From a bacterium (GTDB lineage Bacteria; 4484-113; JAFGCY01), in the NCBI GenBank assembly GCA_016932385.1, contig JAFGCY010000033.1, forward strand, positions 1 to 63,804: DNA of 63,804 nt. The letters are read 5' to 3'. The notes under the pieces are model-generated. The model searched no databases, had not been told where the DNA came from, and saw nothing but the letters and a program-made list of their open reading frames with translations. Position numbers and translations under genes: made by a program. Below are positions 9,163 to 17,932 of the stretch, in pieces (position 1 is the first letter of the stretch; every line of letters begins with the position of its first letter).

Positions 9163-10235
9163 TGAGCGATGTAGAACACCTAACTGGCACAGCGGCTACC
9201 GCCGCGGCGGGTCGCGGCCATCTCAGCCGAATTTTCGACATGCTTAGCGAAATCGGCGGACGGACCAGCCCCGGTGATCAGATCGAGGAGTCCAACTTCC
9301 GCGTCCGCGAGGGTTTCCATAACTTCCGGCTCGAGCCGATCGAAAAGGAGCCGCCGGGGATCGATTTTGCGGAACAACCGCGTCCCGAAAACGTGCAGTT
9401 GGTGTACTTCGCGCGGGCTCTGCAGCGCACGCAGCTGGTGGGCCACTTCTACCAAAAAGGCATCGAAGTGCCGGTGCATTACGCCATCACCGGCTCGATC
9501 ATCCTGGAGCGCGCCAACCGCAAGTTCAAGGTCTGGCGCAAGCCGGAGTTGCGGACCAACGTCATGCTGCCGTTCAACTTCGTCGATCGGCGGGACGTGC
9601 TTGAGCGCTTCCAAGGCGACAGCCAGGTGCACCTGGTCAACACCGAGGGTGACCGGGCCGAGTATACGCAGCTGCGGATCGCCGCCGTCAAGAAGGCGCG
9701 CGAGTTGACGCTGGGCTTGCGCAGTCAGCTGTGTTCGGCCTGGGGCTTGTCCGACGGCCAGGATCTCAAGAAGTATATGGCGCTGAGCGGCACGGTCACC
9801 GACATTCCCAACAAACTGCTGGGACCGAACTTCTTTGCGATCGCCCGCCGCGTGTATGTGCCTTGGCAGAACAGCGAACTGCTGGAGCCGCAGCTGACCT
9901 TGCCGCCCTATCATCGCGGCCAGGTGATGCGCACGGTCTTCACGACGGGTAGCGACCCGATGCCGAAGTTTACCTGGTTCGTCCGGCTGCGGTCCAGTTC
10001 GCAGGCCGATCCCGAGTTCGGCCTGGTCCGCATCACTTGCCTGGCGGACAGCGATCAAGAAGCGATTCAGAAGGCCAACGACATCACCGGCCGGATCGTG
10101 GACGAGCGGTTGCCGGTGACGTTCCCGGCCGATGGCTGGGACAAGCTGATCTTCCCGATGAAGCTGTGCAACGATTTCCTGGAAAGCATGGTGCCGACGC
10201 GGGAAACGGTGAAATCCTATTTCGCCCGTAATTAG
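9162..10235 (+). CDS. Putative NurA-like partner of a HerA-type ATPase
   Basis: A 357-residue soluble protein without a sure family match. Its position directly before a HerA/FtsK-type ATPase, and its general layout, resemble NurA nucleases, which act with HerA in DNA end resection. Features consistent with this are an N-terminal strand reading YAITGSIIL where NurA has a [IV]-D-G-S motif, a central ALSGTVTDIPNKLLG segment, and a terminal IFPMKLCNDFLES helix. The canonical Asp of the first motif appears replaced by Thr, so nuclease activity is uncertain. Translation is coupled to rplY through TAATG. An unrelated structural partner of the ATPase remains possible. Confidence 0.5.
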   Translation: MSDVEHLTGTAATAAAGRGHLSRIFDMLSEIGGRTSPGDQIEESNFRVREGFHNFRLEPIEKEPPGIDFAEQPRPENVQLVYFARALQRTQLVGHFYQKGIEVPVHYAITGSIILERANRKFKVWRKPELRTNVMLPFNFVDRRDVLERFQGDSQVHLVNTEGDRAEYTQLRIAAVKKARELTLGLRSQLCSAWGLSDGQDLKKYMALSGTVTDIPNKLLGPNFFAIARRVYVPWQNSELLEPQLTLPPYHRGQVMRTVFTTGSDPMPKFTWFVRLRSSSQADPEFGLVRITCLADSDQEAIQKANDITGRIVDERLPVTFPADGWDKLIFPMKLCNDFLESMVPTRETVKSYFARN

Positions 10236-10293
10236 TGAGAGAAGGCTGGCTGGCCAGCCAAAGTGGTTTGACAGGAGATAGAGGAGACAGGAC

Positions 10294-12039
10294 ATGAAAA
10301 ACGGACAGCCCGACTGCAAGTTTCCGGAGTATTTGAACGGCAAATTCGGCCCGATCGGCAAAGCGGCCAGCACGCGCGACTACCCGAACACGGCGCAGTA
10401 CTTCAACTTCTGGATCAGCGCCGGCGTCGACAGCGTCGAGCTGGGTAACATCGTCGCGGCGGTGACGGATGACGGCCACATCACCTTCGGGACGGTGGTC
10501 GAGCTCAGAAGCATTATGGACATCGAGAACTTCCTGTCCGACTACATCAGCCACGACTTCGGCGATCCGAACGTCCAGCCACCGAGCGACCTGGCGGAGA
10601 TCATGATCGCCAAGATCAACGTGATCCGCTCCACGCACGAGCGTGTCCGCCCGATCGGCCGCGGTATCGTCTACTTCGCCAGCCCGCAGGGCGTCGGCTG
10701 GGCGCTGGGCATGGGCGACTACGTCGCCGAGGGCCGCGGCGTGCCGATCGGCGTAATGGAGAACGGCGACAACAGCCTGGTGCCGATCTTCCTCGACGAC
10801 GAGTTCCTGATCGGACCGGAAGGCAGTCACATGAACATGTCCGGTATTTCGGGTCTGGCCACCAAGACGAGCCTGGTCGAGTTCCTGCTGAAGTCGATCC
10901 TGGAGAAGATGATCAAGACGGAGAAGCGCCGCGTGGCCGCCGTCTTCTTCAACGTTAAGGGTAAGGACTTGCTCTACCTCGACAAACCCAATCCGCAGTA
11001 CGAAGAAGACGATCCCTACACCAACAAATGCCGCCAGATGTACGACGTGCTGGCGATCGAAATGACGCCGTTCGAAAACGTCCGTGTCTTCGCGCCCTAC
11101 GACCGCAAGTTCGAGGGCCACACCAAGTCCTTCCGGCGCGACGGTAAGGTCGAGCATTTCATCTGGGAGCTGACCGAGATCGTCGAGGACATCCCGACGC
11201 TGTTCGACGAGGAGAGCTGGGACGAATCGGTCGACGCCGTCTACGTCGACGTCAAGGACCAGATCGAGCGCCAGCCGATCGTCAGCTACGACCAGCTGAT
11301 CGAGTGGCTGAACGAGGAGCGCCGCGTCGTCTCGCAGGCGCACATCACGCACTGGCGCGGCCACGAGAAGGAAGACTTCTACAAGACCGCCAAGAACCTC
11401 GACGCCCTGGCCGGCCTCTACGACGGCCTGATTTGTACGGGCGGCGTGGACCCGGTCGACATCCCGCTGGCCGACCTGTACAACGGCAGCATCTTCGTGA
11501 TCGACATCCAGAGCCTCAACGACCGCGGCCAGATGATGGTCTTCAACAAGATCCTCACCCGCGTGTATTCGATGCTGCTGGACAAGAATGTCGACCGCGA
11601 CTTCGACAGCGTCGTGTTCTTCATCGACGAGTTGAACAAGTTCGCCCCGTCGGATCCCAACGTGCGCGCGCCGATCAAGCAATCGCTGATCGAGATCTGC
11701 GCCCGTGGTCGTTCGATCGGCGTGTCGCTGTTCGGCGTCGAGCAGTTCATGAGCCAGATCGACCGCCAGGTCGTGGACAACAGCTCGACGATCATCTACG
11801 GCCGCACCGGTCCCGCCGAGCTAATGACGGACAACTACAGCTGGCTCGACCAGGACATGCGCGACCGCCTGACAACGGTGCCGCGCGGAACGTTCCTGTT
11901 GAAGCACGCCAAGTTCGTCCAGCCGGTCTGGTGCAAGTTCCCCTTCCCGACCTGCGTACCGGGTGACCAGTACGAGGAAGAGGACATCTCCGCCGAGGTC
12001 GAGACCGAAAGCGCGTTTGCCTTCCGCCGCGACCTCTAG
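10294..12039 (+). CDS. HerA/DUF87-type hexameric DNA-translocase ATPase
   Basis: A 581-residue P-loop ATPase of the HerA-FtsK superfamily. Residues about 20-130 form the HAS-barrel-like N-terminal region. The Walker A reads SGISGLATKTS (about residues 185-195), a variant of GxxGxGK[ST] that I recall from bacterial DUF87 proteins. The Walker B is VVFFIDELNKFAP (about 443-455), with the Asp-Glu pair. An ARGRSIGVSLFGVEQ segment follows, as in HerA relatives. A good ribosome binding site (AGGAG-type) precedes ATG 10294, 58 bp after the NurA-like gene. Likely role: DNA pumping for repair or defence, by analogy with archaeal HerA-NurA and bacterial HerA defence systems. Confidence 0.8.
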   Translation: MKNGQPDCKFPEYLNGKFGPIGKAASTRDYPNTAQYFNFWISAGVDSVELGNIVAAVTDDGHITFGTVVELRSIMDIENFLSDYISHDFGDPNVQPPSDLAEIMIAKINVIRSTHERVRPIGRGIVYFASPQGVGWALGMGDYVAEGRGVPIGVMENGDNSLVPIFLDDEFLIGPEGSHMNMSGISGLATKTSLVEFLLKSILEKMIKTEKRRVAAVFFNVKGKDLLYLDKPNPQYEEDDPYTNKCRQMYDVLAIEMTPFENVRVFAPYDRKFEGHTKSFRRDGKVEHFIWELTEIVEDIPTLFDEESWDESVDAVYVDVKDQIERQPIVSYDQLIEWLNEERRVVSQAHITHWRGHEKEDFYKTAKNLDALAGLYDGLICTGGVDPVDIPLADLYNGSIFVIDIQSLNDRGQMMVFNKILTRVYSMLLDKNVDRDFDSVVFFIDELNKFAPSDPNVRAPIKQSLIEICARGRSIGVSLFGVEQFMSQIDRQVVDNSSTIIYGRTGPAELMTDNYSWLDQDMRDRLTTVPRGTFLLKHAKFVQPVWCKFPFPTCVPGDQYEEEDISAEVETESAFAFRRDL

Positions 12040-12169
12040 ACGGCCAACCGGTCGACAACTTGTCCCTGGTAGGGTTATCGCGTTCGGCGCGTAATTTCAC
12101 CTATGTTTATCCCTGCATACCTGTAAAGGCTTATATACTATTAAGTTTGCCAATGCAGATCGATGCGAG

Positions 12170-13423
12170 ATGAGGATTGTCTTTCATACAATAACCGGCT
12201 CAGCGTTGGCTGGCCTTGTGGCTTGGGCTACGATCATCCTGATCGACACCGGCAACCATCCAGGAGAACCATGGCCGGAAGTACTCAGGTTGTCCTACGC
12301 TCACACATTCTATAGCGGGCTGATCTTGCTCGCGTTGTTTGTCGTCTTCGGCGCGCTGTTAGCGTTTGCCTACTTGCGAAAGATCAGGATCGAGATGCAC
12401 CTGACTGCTAGCGACCGGCGCCGGCAAGTCATCTTCGAGAACGTGCAGGATGCTTATTACGAAACCCTGCTGGATGGCACACTGCGGGAGATCAGCCCGG
12501 CGATTGAGCAAATCAACGGCTTCACGCGCGAGGAGATGATCGGGCACAACGCCCGTGACTTCTATTACGACGCCGCGGAGCGGGACCAACTGATTGCCGC
12601 CATCAAGAAAACCGGGAAATTGCAGGATTACGAGATCCTGTTCAGGAGCAAGTCCGGCCAGCCCGTCCCGTGTGCGATCACCGCGACGCGACTTGAATCG
12701 CCGGACCAGGACCAGCCGATGATCGTCGGGCTGATCCGCGATATCTCACAACGCAAGCGCGCGGAGAACCTATTAAGGCTCAGCGAGGCCTTCAACCGCG
12801 CGATCATCGACAATTCGCCGATCGGCATCAGCGTACGCTCCGCCACGGGCCAGCTGCTGCAGTACAACGAAGCCTGGATAAAAATCTGGGCGATGCCCGA
12901 CGAGGCCGTTCGAGAGGACCTGGAAACCAAGCGCGAAAAACTCGCCTTTGACCTGCGCGACACTTACCTGGAGCAATGGCAGTTCGAGCTGGAGCGTGTT
13001 TATACGGCTGGCGGCAGCTTGTTCATTCCCGAGCTGAAGACGGAAAAGATGCGGCCGGGTTCCGCCGAATGGGTCGCCCAGCACTTCTACGCGCTCCAGG
13101 ACGACGAGGGCCGCGTCGAGCGCGTAGTGATCATGACGATCGACATCACGGAGCGCAAGCGCAATGCGGACGAGCAGGCGCGGCTGATCACGCAGTTGCA
13201 GGACGCCCTGGCCGAGATTAAAACGCTGCACGGGCTGTTGCCGATCTGCGCCCATTGCAAAAAGATCCGCGACGACGAAGGCTACTGGAACCAGATCGAA
13301 AGCTATCTCTCCAAGCACTCCGAGCTCGAGTTCTCCCACAGCATCTGCCCGGAGTGCGAGCGCTTGTTGTATCCCGAGTTCGCCGGGCAATTGCCCGAGG
13401 ACGAGCCGACGCGCAAATCCTGA
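12170..13423 (+). CDS. Membrane PAS-PAS protein with C-terminal Cys4 motif
   Basis: A 417-residue protein. Two transmembrane segments (about residues 5-27 and 45-68) enclose a short outside loop. Two PAS domains follow (about 85-200 and 205-330), each ending in the PAC-like [RT]-D-I-[ST]-x-R-K-R motif. A short coiled coil leads to the C-terminal motif LPICAHCKKIRDDEGYW...SHSICPEC, with two CxxC pairs. No histidine kinase, GGDEF or other output domain is present. The Cys motif is known at the end of many PAS and response-regulator proteins; zinc binding is my inference. A TATACT -10 box lies at 12134-12139. The start codon is preceded by only a weak ribosome binding site. Confidence 0.82.
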   Translation: MRIVFHTITGSALAGLVAWATIILIDTGNHPGEPWPEVLRLSYAHTFYSGLILLALFVVFGALLAFAYLRKIRIEMHLTASDRRRQVIFENVQDAYYETLLDGTLREISPAIEQINGFTREEMIGHNARDFYYDAAERDQLIAAIKKTGKLQDYEILFRSKSGQPVPCAITATRLESPDQDQPMIVGLIRDISQRKRAENLLRLSEAFNRAIIDNSPIGISVRSATGQLLQYNEAWIKIWAMPDEAVREDLETKREKLAFDLRDTYLEQWQFELERVYTAGGSLFIPELKTEKMRPGSAEWVAQHFYALQDDEGRVERVVIMTIDITERKRNADEQARLITQLQDALAEIKTLHGLLPICAHCKKIRDDEGYWNQIESYLSKHSELEFSHSICPECERLLYPEFAGQLPEDEPTRKS

Positions 13424-13454
13424 AAAAAGCAGGTAGTCCATGCCGTGGGTTGGG

Positions 13455-13466
13455 TACAATCAGAAC
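13455..13466 (+). promoter_or_regulatory. Leaderless promoter of mnmA
   Basis: TACAAT (13455-13460), then six bases, then GTG 13467. The 13-base string from 13455 also occurs at the xer promoter (21627-21639). Confidence 0.65.
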
Positions 13467-14543
13467 GTGCGCAAGCCCGACATTCTGGTAGCGATGTCCG
13501 GCGGCGTGGATTCTAGCGTCGCCGCGCTGCTGCTCAAAGAGGCCGGCCATTCCGTCGTGGGAATGACAGCCACGCTGTTCGGCGACACATCGGCGGCGGG
13601 CCCGTGCTGCGGCGTCGAGGGCGGGGCCAGCGCCCATGCCGTCTGCGAGCACCTGGGCATCCCGCACCACCAGGTGGATCTAACGGAGCTGTTCGAACGG
13701 CGCGTGATCGACCGGTTTATCGCTGAATACGAGGCCGGCCGCACGCCTAATCCCTGCGCCGACTGCAACCGTTTCATCAAGTTCGACACTTTTTTCGAGT
13801 TAGCCGGTCAGTACGGCTGTGACCTAGTCGCCACCGGGCACCATGCGCGGATCTCCGCCGGTGACGGCCCCGCCCGCCTGCTGACGGGACGCGATCCGGC
13901 CAAGGACCAGAGTTATTTTCTGGCTGGCATCGACCCCGGCCGGCTTGAGCATATCCGCTTTCCCATCGGCGAACTGGAAAAGACCGCCGTGCGCCGGTTG
14001 GCGGCCGAAGCCGGGCTGCCGACTGCCACGCGGTCGGAAAGCCAGGATGTGTGCTTCCTGCCCGCGGGCACCGGTCTCCGCGAATTGCTGGCCTGGCACA
14101 CCGGGCAAGCCCCAGTGCCGGGCCCGATCGTCGACGAAGCCGGCCACCGGCTGGGCGAACACCCGGGGATTGAGTTCTTTACCATCGGGCAGCGCCAGGG
14201 CCTCCGGCTGGGCGGCGGCAGCGAGGGGCTGGTAGTGCACCGCCTGGAACCGGACACGCACACCGTGGTTGTCGCGCACCAAACCGCTCATTCCATCGCC
14301 GCCGTACGGCTCGGCAGCTTCACGAACCTGGCGCCTGACCTATGGCGGCCCGGCGAACGCGTCCTGGTGCGCGCGCGTTACCGGCAAGAGCTGTGGGAAG
14401 CCACCGTAGAGCTGGCTGCTAACTGGTACGTGGCTCGGCCCATTGGCGCTCAGTTCAGCCTGGCGCCCGGCCAGTGGCTGGTCGGTTATCGCGGGGAGGT
14501 TGTCCTGTTCGGCGGGCTGATCACCGGCCTCGAATATCGCTGA
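13467..14543 (+). CDS. mnmA: tRNA-specific 2-thiouridylase MnmA
   Basis: A 358-residue cytoplasmic enzyme that makes 2-thiouridine at wobble position 34 of Lys, Glu and Gln tRNAs, using ATP and a sulfur relay. The PP-loop SGGVDSS is near residue 12. The catalytic cysteines are in GRTPNPCADCNRFIKF and SESQDVCFLP. GHHARI, KDQSYFL and FTIGQRQGL are also family motifs. The frame is open upstream to 13440, but GTG 13467 is chosen because homology begins there and a -10 box lies six bases before it. The length is typical of the family. Confidence 0.95.
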   Translation: MRKPDILVAMSGGVDSSVAALLLKEAGHSVVGMTATLFGDTSAAGPCCGVEGGASAHAVCEHLGIPHHQVDLTELFERRVIDRFIAEYEAGRTPNPCADCNRFIKFDTFFELAGQYGCDLVATGHHARISAGDGPARLLTGRDPAKDQSYFLAGIDPGRLEHIRFPIGELEKTAVRRLAAEAGLPTATRSESQDVCFLPAGTGLRELLAWHTGQAPVPGPIVDEAGHRLGEHPGIEFFTIGQRQGLRLGGGSEGLVVHRLEPDTHTVVVAHQTAHSIAAVRLGSFTNLAPDLWRPGERVLVRARYRQELWEATVELAANWYVARPIGAQFSLAPGQWLVGYRGEVVLFGGLITGLEYR

Positions 14544-14629
14544 CCGGTCCTAGCAGCAAATGTCCGACAAATGTATCCAATTAAACCCAATCGGCGGTAG
14601 AATTCAGCATCCTGCGATAAGGAGCTACC

Positions 14630-14710
14630 GTGGCTAAGAAAAACGGCAAGGGCGATAAAGCTAAGAAGGACAAGAAGGATAAGAAGAAGAAGAAGGAAGA
14701 TAAGAAGTAA
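14630..14710 (+). CDS. 26-residue lysine-rich mini-protein
   Basis: A small open frame from GTG 14630 to TAA 14710. Fifteen of 26 residues are Lys, with Asp and Gly making most of the rest. AAGGAG lies five bases upstream of the GTG. A TAGAAT -10 candidate at 14598-14603 would give a leader of about 20 bases. Good expression signals for such a short frame argue that it is real. No family is recognised; nucleic-acid or ribosome binding is guesswork from charge. A second small basic protein follows at 14893. Confidence 0.55.
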   Translation: MAKKNGKGDKAKKDKKDKKKKKEDKK

Positions 14711-14892
14711 TCTAACACTCTGACTTGACTCGGTCCTGAATTCGAGTATTGCTTGAGCGGATCCCGCGCAACCACGGGGGCATAACCGCCGATCGGCATC
14801 GACCCACCGATAATTTTGGGCGCACCAAGGTAGTTACAGCTGCGGCCAGCCGAGCGGTTTTGCCGGCGGCAACTTCAGCATGGTCAGGTTAT

Positions 14893-15030
14893 ATGGCGGG
14901 TAAGGCGAAAGCGAAACTCAAGAAACTCTACTGCAGCAAGGACTGCGGCAAGCAGTGCGTCGACAAATGCGCGAAGCTGGCCAAACGCGTCGCCAAGCAG
15001 CGCAAGAAACGCGCCAAGCGCTCCGACTGA
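14893..15030 (+). CDS. 45-residue basic protein with a CX3CX3CX3C ladder
   Basis: A small protein with about one-third Lys/Arg. Four cysteines are spaced every four residues (residues 14, 18, 22 and 26), so in a helix they would line one face. That is unlike the CxxC pairs of zinc ribbons. The C-terminal half is a Lys/Arg-rich helix. ATG 14893 has only a weak TCAGG upstream, and the frame extends further up. Function unknown; metal or cluster binding with a nucleic-acid-binding tail is possible. The 182 bases before it (14711-14892) contain no recognised gene. Confidence 0.55.
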   Translation: MAGKAKAKLKKLYCSKDCGKQCVDKCAKLAKRVAKQRKKRAKRSD

Positions 15031-15042
15031 CCCGCGGTCGCC

Positions 15043-15054
15043 TATACTCATGCC
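15043..15054 (+). promoter_or_regulatory. Leaderless promoter of the EEP-family gene
   Basis: TATACT (15043-15048), then six bases, then ATG 15055. The closer ATG at 15050 lies too near the box to be the start. Confidence 0.7.
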
Positions 15055-15912
15055 ATGCGCACGCGAATCCTGTGGACACTGCTCATGTGCAGCCTGTTGG
15101 CCCTGGCCACCGCCGCGCCGGCGGCGGACGAGCCGGCCGGCGGATCCTGGCGCTTCCTGTCATTCAACATCCGCAATGGCCGTGCCGCCGACGGCGAGGA
15201 TGCCTGGCCCAACCGTCGCGAACATGTCGCTGCCCTGATCCAGGGCAGCCGGGCCGACGTGGCCGGCCTGCAAGAGGTATTCGACTTCCAGCGCGAGGAG
15301 CTGCTGGAACTGCTGCCGGAGTACAGCGCCTGGGGGATCGGCCGCGACGCCCGGGGCGGGGATGAGCAGTGCTGCCTCCTCTACCGCCCCGACCGCCTGC
15401 TGCTGCTGACGGGCGGCACGTTCTGGCTCAGCACTACGCCCGGCGTGCCGGGCTCGAAAAGCTGGGATTCCAGCTTGCCGCGGATCTGCACCTGGGCGCG
15501 GTTTGCGGACCTCGCGACTGGCCGGACGTTCTACGTCTACAACTGCCATTTCGATCACATGGGTGTGGCTGCGCGGCTTGAGAGCGCGCGGCTGGTCACG
15601 GCGCGGATCGCGGACCTGGCTGACGACGATCCCGTGATCGTCATGGGCGACCTGAACACGGGCGAGGAGACGGAGCCGCTCGCGGCGCTCAAGGAAACGC
15701 TTACCGACAGCTTCCGGGCGATCCATCCCCAAGCCGTCGAGGCCGGCACCTTCAACGGTTTCAAAAACGAGCGCGCCGGCCCGAAGATCGATTACATTTT
15801 TATCGACGGGCAGGCTGACGTGCTGGATGCCGGCATTAGTTACGACACCTACGGCGCCGGTCGCAATATCTCGGACCACTTCCCGGTCTGGGCGGAAGTG
15901 CGCTTCGAATAA
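15055..15912 (+). CDS. Secreted endonuclease/exonuclease/phosphatase-family hydrolase
   Basis: A 285-residue protein with a cleavable signal peptide (hydrophobic LLMCSLLALATAAPAA). The EEP fold motifs are in order: SFNIRNG, the metal-binding Glu of GLQEVFDFQ, NCHFDHMG, VMGDLNTG and the terminal SDHFPVWAEV with the catalytic Asp-His. The Asp of KIDYIFI is also typical. Substrates of this family include phosphodiesters in DNA, lipids and sphingomyelin. Export suggests an extracellular phosphodiesterase or nuclease; the exact substrate is unknown. ATG 15055 is fixed by the -10 box six bases upstream. It is convergent with the next operon, 16 bp away. Confidence 0.88.
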   Translation: MRTRILWTLLMCSLLALATAAPAADEPAGGSWRFLSFNIRNGRAADGEDAWPNRREHVAALIQGSRADVAGLQEVFDFQREELLELLPEYSAWGIGRDARGGDEQCCLLYRPDRLLLLTGGTFWLSTTPGVPGSKSWDSSLPRICTWARFADLATGRTFYVYNCHFDHMGVAARLESARLVTARIADLADDDPVIVMGDLNTGEETEPLAALKETLTDSFRAIHPQAVEAGTFNGFKNERAGPKIDYIFIDGQADVLDAGISYDTYGAGRNISDHFPVWAEVRFE

Positions 15913-15928
15913 GCCCGAAGGCGCGCGC

Positions 15929-17932
15929 TTACTCCGCCGGTGCCGGCCGCTTGAACCGTGCCGCGAGGCCCTGCCAGATCCGCGTCGCCAGCAGCACCAG
16001 CGCGCCCCAGAGCAGGCCGCTCGCCAGCCCCAGGCCCAGGCCCAGCAGTACGCGCTCGATAGTCACGAGCAGCGGCGTGTGCAGGTGGCAGAAGGTGTTC
16101 AGGATGCTCACCTGGCCCAACAGCCCGGCCAGGCCGAACAACAGCGCGATCCGGCTGCGCCAGGGCAGGCTCAATAGGAAGATCACGAACAGCGGGTGGC
16201 CGAACAACTCCTTGGTCCGCGGGCGGACCGTGAACCATTGTTCCAGGTTTTCGCGGAACAGCGACTCCACGCTGAGGATTTCCAGCGGCGAATCGTTGCC
16301 GCTTCTCAACAGCACGATCGCCAGAGCGCCCAGGGCGATGGCGATGAAGGCCACATCGCCGTAGCGGATCGGCGCCTGCCAGAGCTGCGAAAAGCGCTGC
16401 CAGTAATCAATCAGCCGCCGCGTCGCCGCGTCGAAGGCGTCCTCGAGCGTCTCGGCCTGCCAGGCGTAGGCCGCTAAGAGCAGCACCGGGAGCGCCAGTC
16501 CGGCGGTCACGCCGCGGAACTGGGTAACCTTGATCATTGCCGCACTATCCCAGAGCCCGCCATGGATCAGCAGGCCGCCGGCGACCGACAGCGCGCTGGC
16601 GATCATCAGCGCGATCAACGCCGCGAACAGCCGGGTGATGTGCCAGGCCGGCCGCGCCTGCACCAGGCGTTGGTAAGCATTGAGCGCCAGCCAGCAGCCC
16701 AGCAGCGGGAAGAAGATCGCCGCGCCGAACAGCACCAGTTGGAACAGCGAATCCTCGAACAAGGTCAGTGCGGCCTTAATGGCCGTCATCACGATGAACA
16801 ACCACCAAACCCAACGCGGCCAGCCGGCAAACCACAGGGCGAACAGGAAGGTGCCCGCGGCTCCGACTGCCAGCGTAATCAGGAGCGGCAGCCACTTCGC
16901 CAGCCCGGCCGGTGGATTGGCCGGCGCCTGCGGATCCAGCGTGATGCTGAAACCCGCATCCTCCAGTTCGGTGGCCAGCTGCTTGAAATAACCTTCGTTC
17001 ACCGATGCCAGGCTGTCCTTGTAATCCCACTCCACGGCGGAGCCGACCACCTCGCCGCGGATGAACGGCCGCACGTAGATCGCGCGCATGTTGCGCTCGC
17101 GCACGGCCCGCACGTAACGAGCCACGGCGCCGTTGACGTCGTAGTTGACCATCTCCTCGGGCGGGATGCTGTGCACGCGGACGACGTTGGGCGCCAGCCG
17201 CGCGGCCAGGCTCGCCCCGCCGTCTTGCTCGTCGAATTCCACCCAGCCGAAGAACTGCTTGCTCGCGGCCAGGTACTTGGCCACCTCGCGCAGTCCGTTG
17301 GGATAGCCGAGTACCGTCGGCCCCTGGAACAGCATCAGCGGCTGGCCACCGCAATAATCCAGCGTGCGCGCGATGCCGTGCTCGCCGAGGAACTCGCTGC
17401 CGCCCGGCCGCAGCACCACTGCCACATCCGCGGCCGCGGCGCGCGCGATCACCCCGTCCAGCCAGGCCACCGGCACCAGCATCAGATCCTCTTCGGGTAG
17501 TGCCGGGAATTCGATCACCAGCCGGCCGCCGGTAGTCGCGTCCTGCTGGTACATATACCCGTGGCGGCTGGCGCCCGCGGCGATGTCGGCGCTGTATTCC
17601 GGGCGCGTCACGGCATAGGCCGGCCCGCCCGTACCCAGGCCCGCGGGCTCGATCAGCCCCTGCTCCAGGAGCGTGCCGACGGTCTCCTCACCGTAGCACA
17701 GCACCGCGCCGGGAATCAGCTTGATCAGCTCTAACGGCTGCAAAGAGTCCGCCGTCAGGCGCGGCGGGCCGTCGGTCGGCTCGGGCAGCGAGTTGAGCGC
17801 GTGCCAGTCCACCAGCACGGCGACATGCTTGTAGTGCGCGTCCGCCTGGACGCGCAATAAGCAGGAATACAGCGCGGCCGCCAGGCCCAGAAGCAGGAAC
17901 AAACCGCAGATCAGGCGCTGGAGCGTACTCAT
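15929..17932 (-). CDS. DUF5693-like polytopic membrane protein
   Basis: A 667-residue protein, last gene of a four-gene minus-strand operon. One N-terminal transmembrane helix (about 8-28) is followed by an outside domain of about 300 residues containing VVLRPGGSEFLGEHG and IYVRPFIRGEVVGSAVEWDYK. About eight to ten membrane helices follow, with a GLGLGLASGLLWGALV end. The layout matches my recollection of DUF5693 proteins, whose function is unknown and which often neighbour cell-envelope polysaccharide genes. ATG 17932 overlaps the upstream stop as ATGA; an in-frame GTG lies six bases earlier at 17938. Confidence 0.75.
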   Translation of the reverse strand: MSTLQRLICGLFLLLGLAAALYSCLLRVQADAHYKHVAVLVDWHALNSLPEPTDGPPRLTADSLQPLELIKLIPGAVLCYGEETVGTLLEQGLIEPAGLGTGGPAYAVTRPEYSADIAAGASRHGYMYQQDATTGGRLVIEFPALPEEDLMLVPVAWLDGVIARAAAADVAVVLRPGGSEFLGEHGIARTLDYCGGQPLMLFQGPTVLGYPNGLREVAKYLAASKQFFGWVEFDEQDGGASLAARLAPNVVRVHSIPPEEMVNYDVNGAVARYVRAVRERNMRAIYVRPFIRGEVVGSAVEWDYKDSLASVNEGYFKQLATELEDAGFSITLDPQAPANPPAGLAKWLPLLITLAVGAAGTFLFALWFAGWPRWVWWLFIVMTAIKAALTLFEDSLFQLVLFGAAIFFPLLGCWLALNAYQRLVQARPAWHITRLFAALIALMIASALSVAGGLLIHGGLWDSAAMIKVTQFRGVTAGLALPVLLLAAYAWQAETLEDAFDAATRRLIDYWQRFSQLWQAPIRYGDVAFIAIALGALAIVLLRSGNDSPLEILSVESLFRENLEQWFTVRPRTKELFGHPLFVIFLLSLPWRSRIALLFGLAGLLGQVSILNTFCHLHTPLLVTIERVLLGLGLGLASGLLWGALVLLATRIWQGLAARFKRPAPAE

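Noticed and set aside
10084..11682. A 532-residue minus-strand frame opposite the HerA-like gene
   Set aside because: Antisense shadow of a gene with Walker A and B motifs; no ribosome binding site or homology.
14581..14799. A minus-strand frame with Phe/Leu/Ser runs opposite the lysine-rich mini-gene
   Set aside because: It is the reverse complement of Lys codons; the plus strand has the expression signals.
14711..14892. Possible tRNA gene in the gap between the two small proteins
   Set aside because: A TTCGAGT string looks like a T-loop, but no 5-bp T-stem, anticodon arm or acceptor stem can be built around it on either strand. No tRNA or rRNA was found anywhere in the window.
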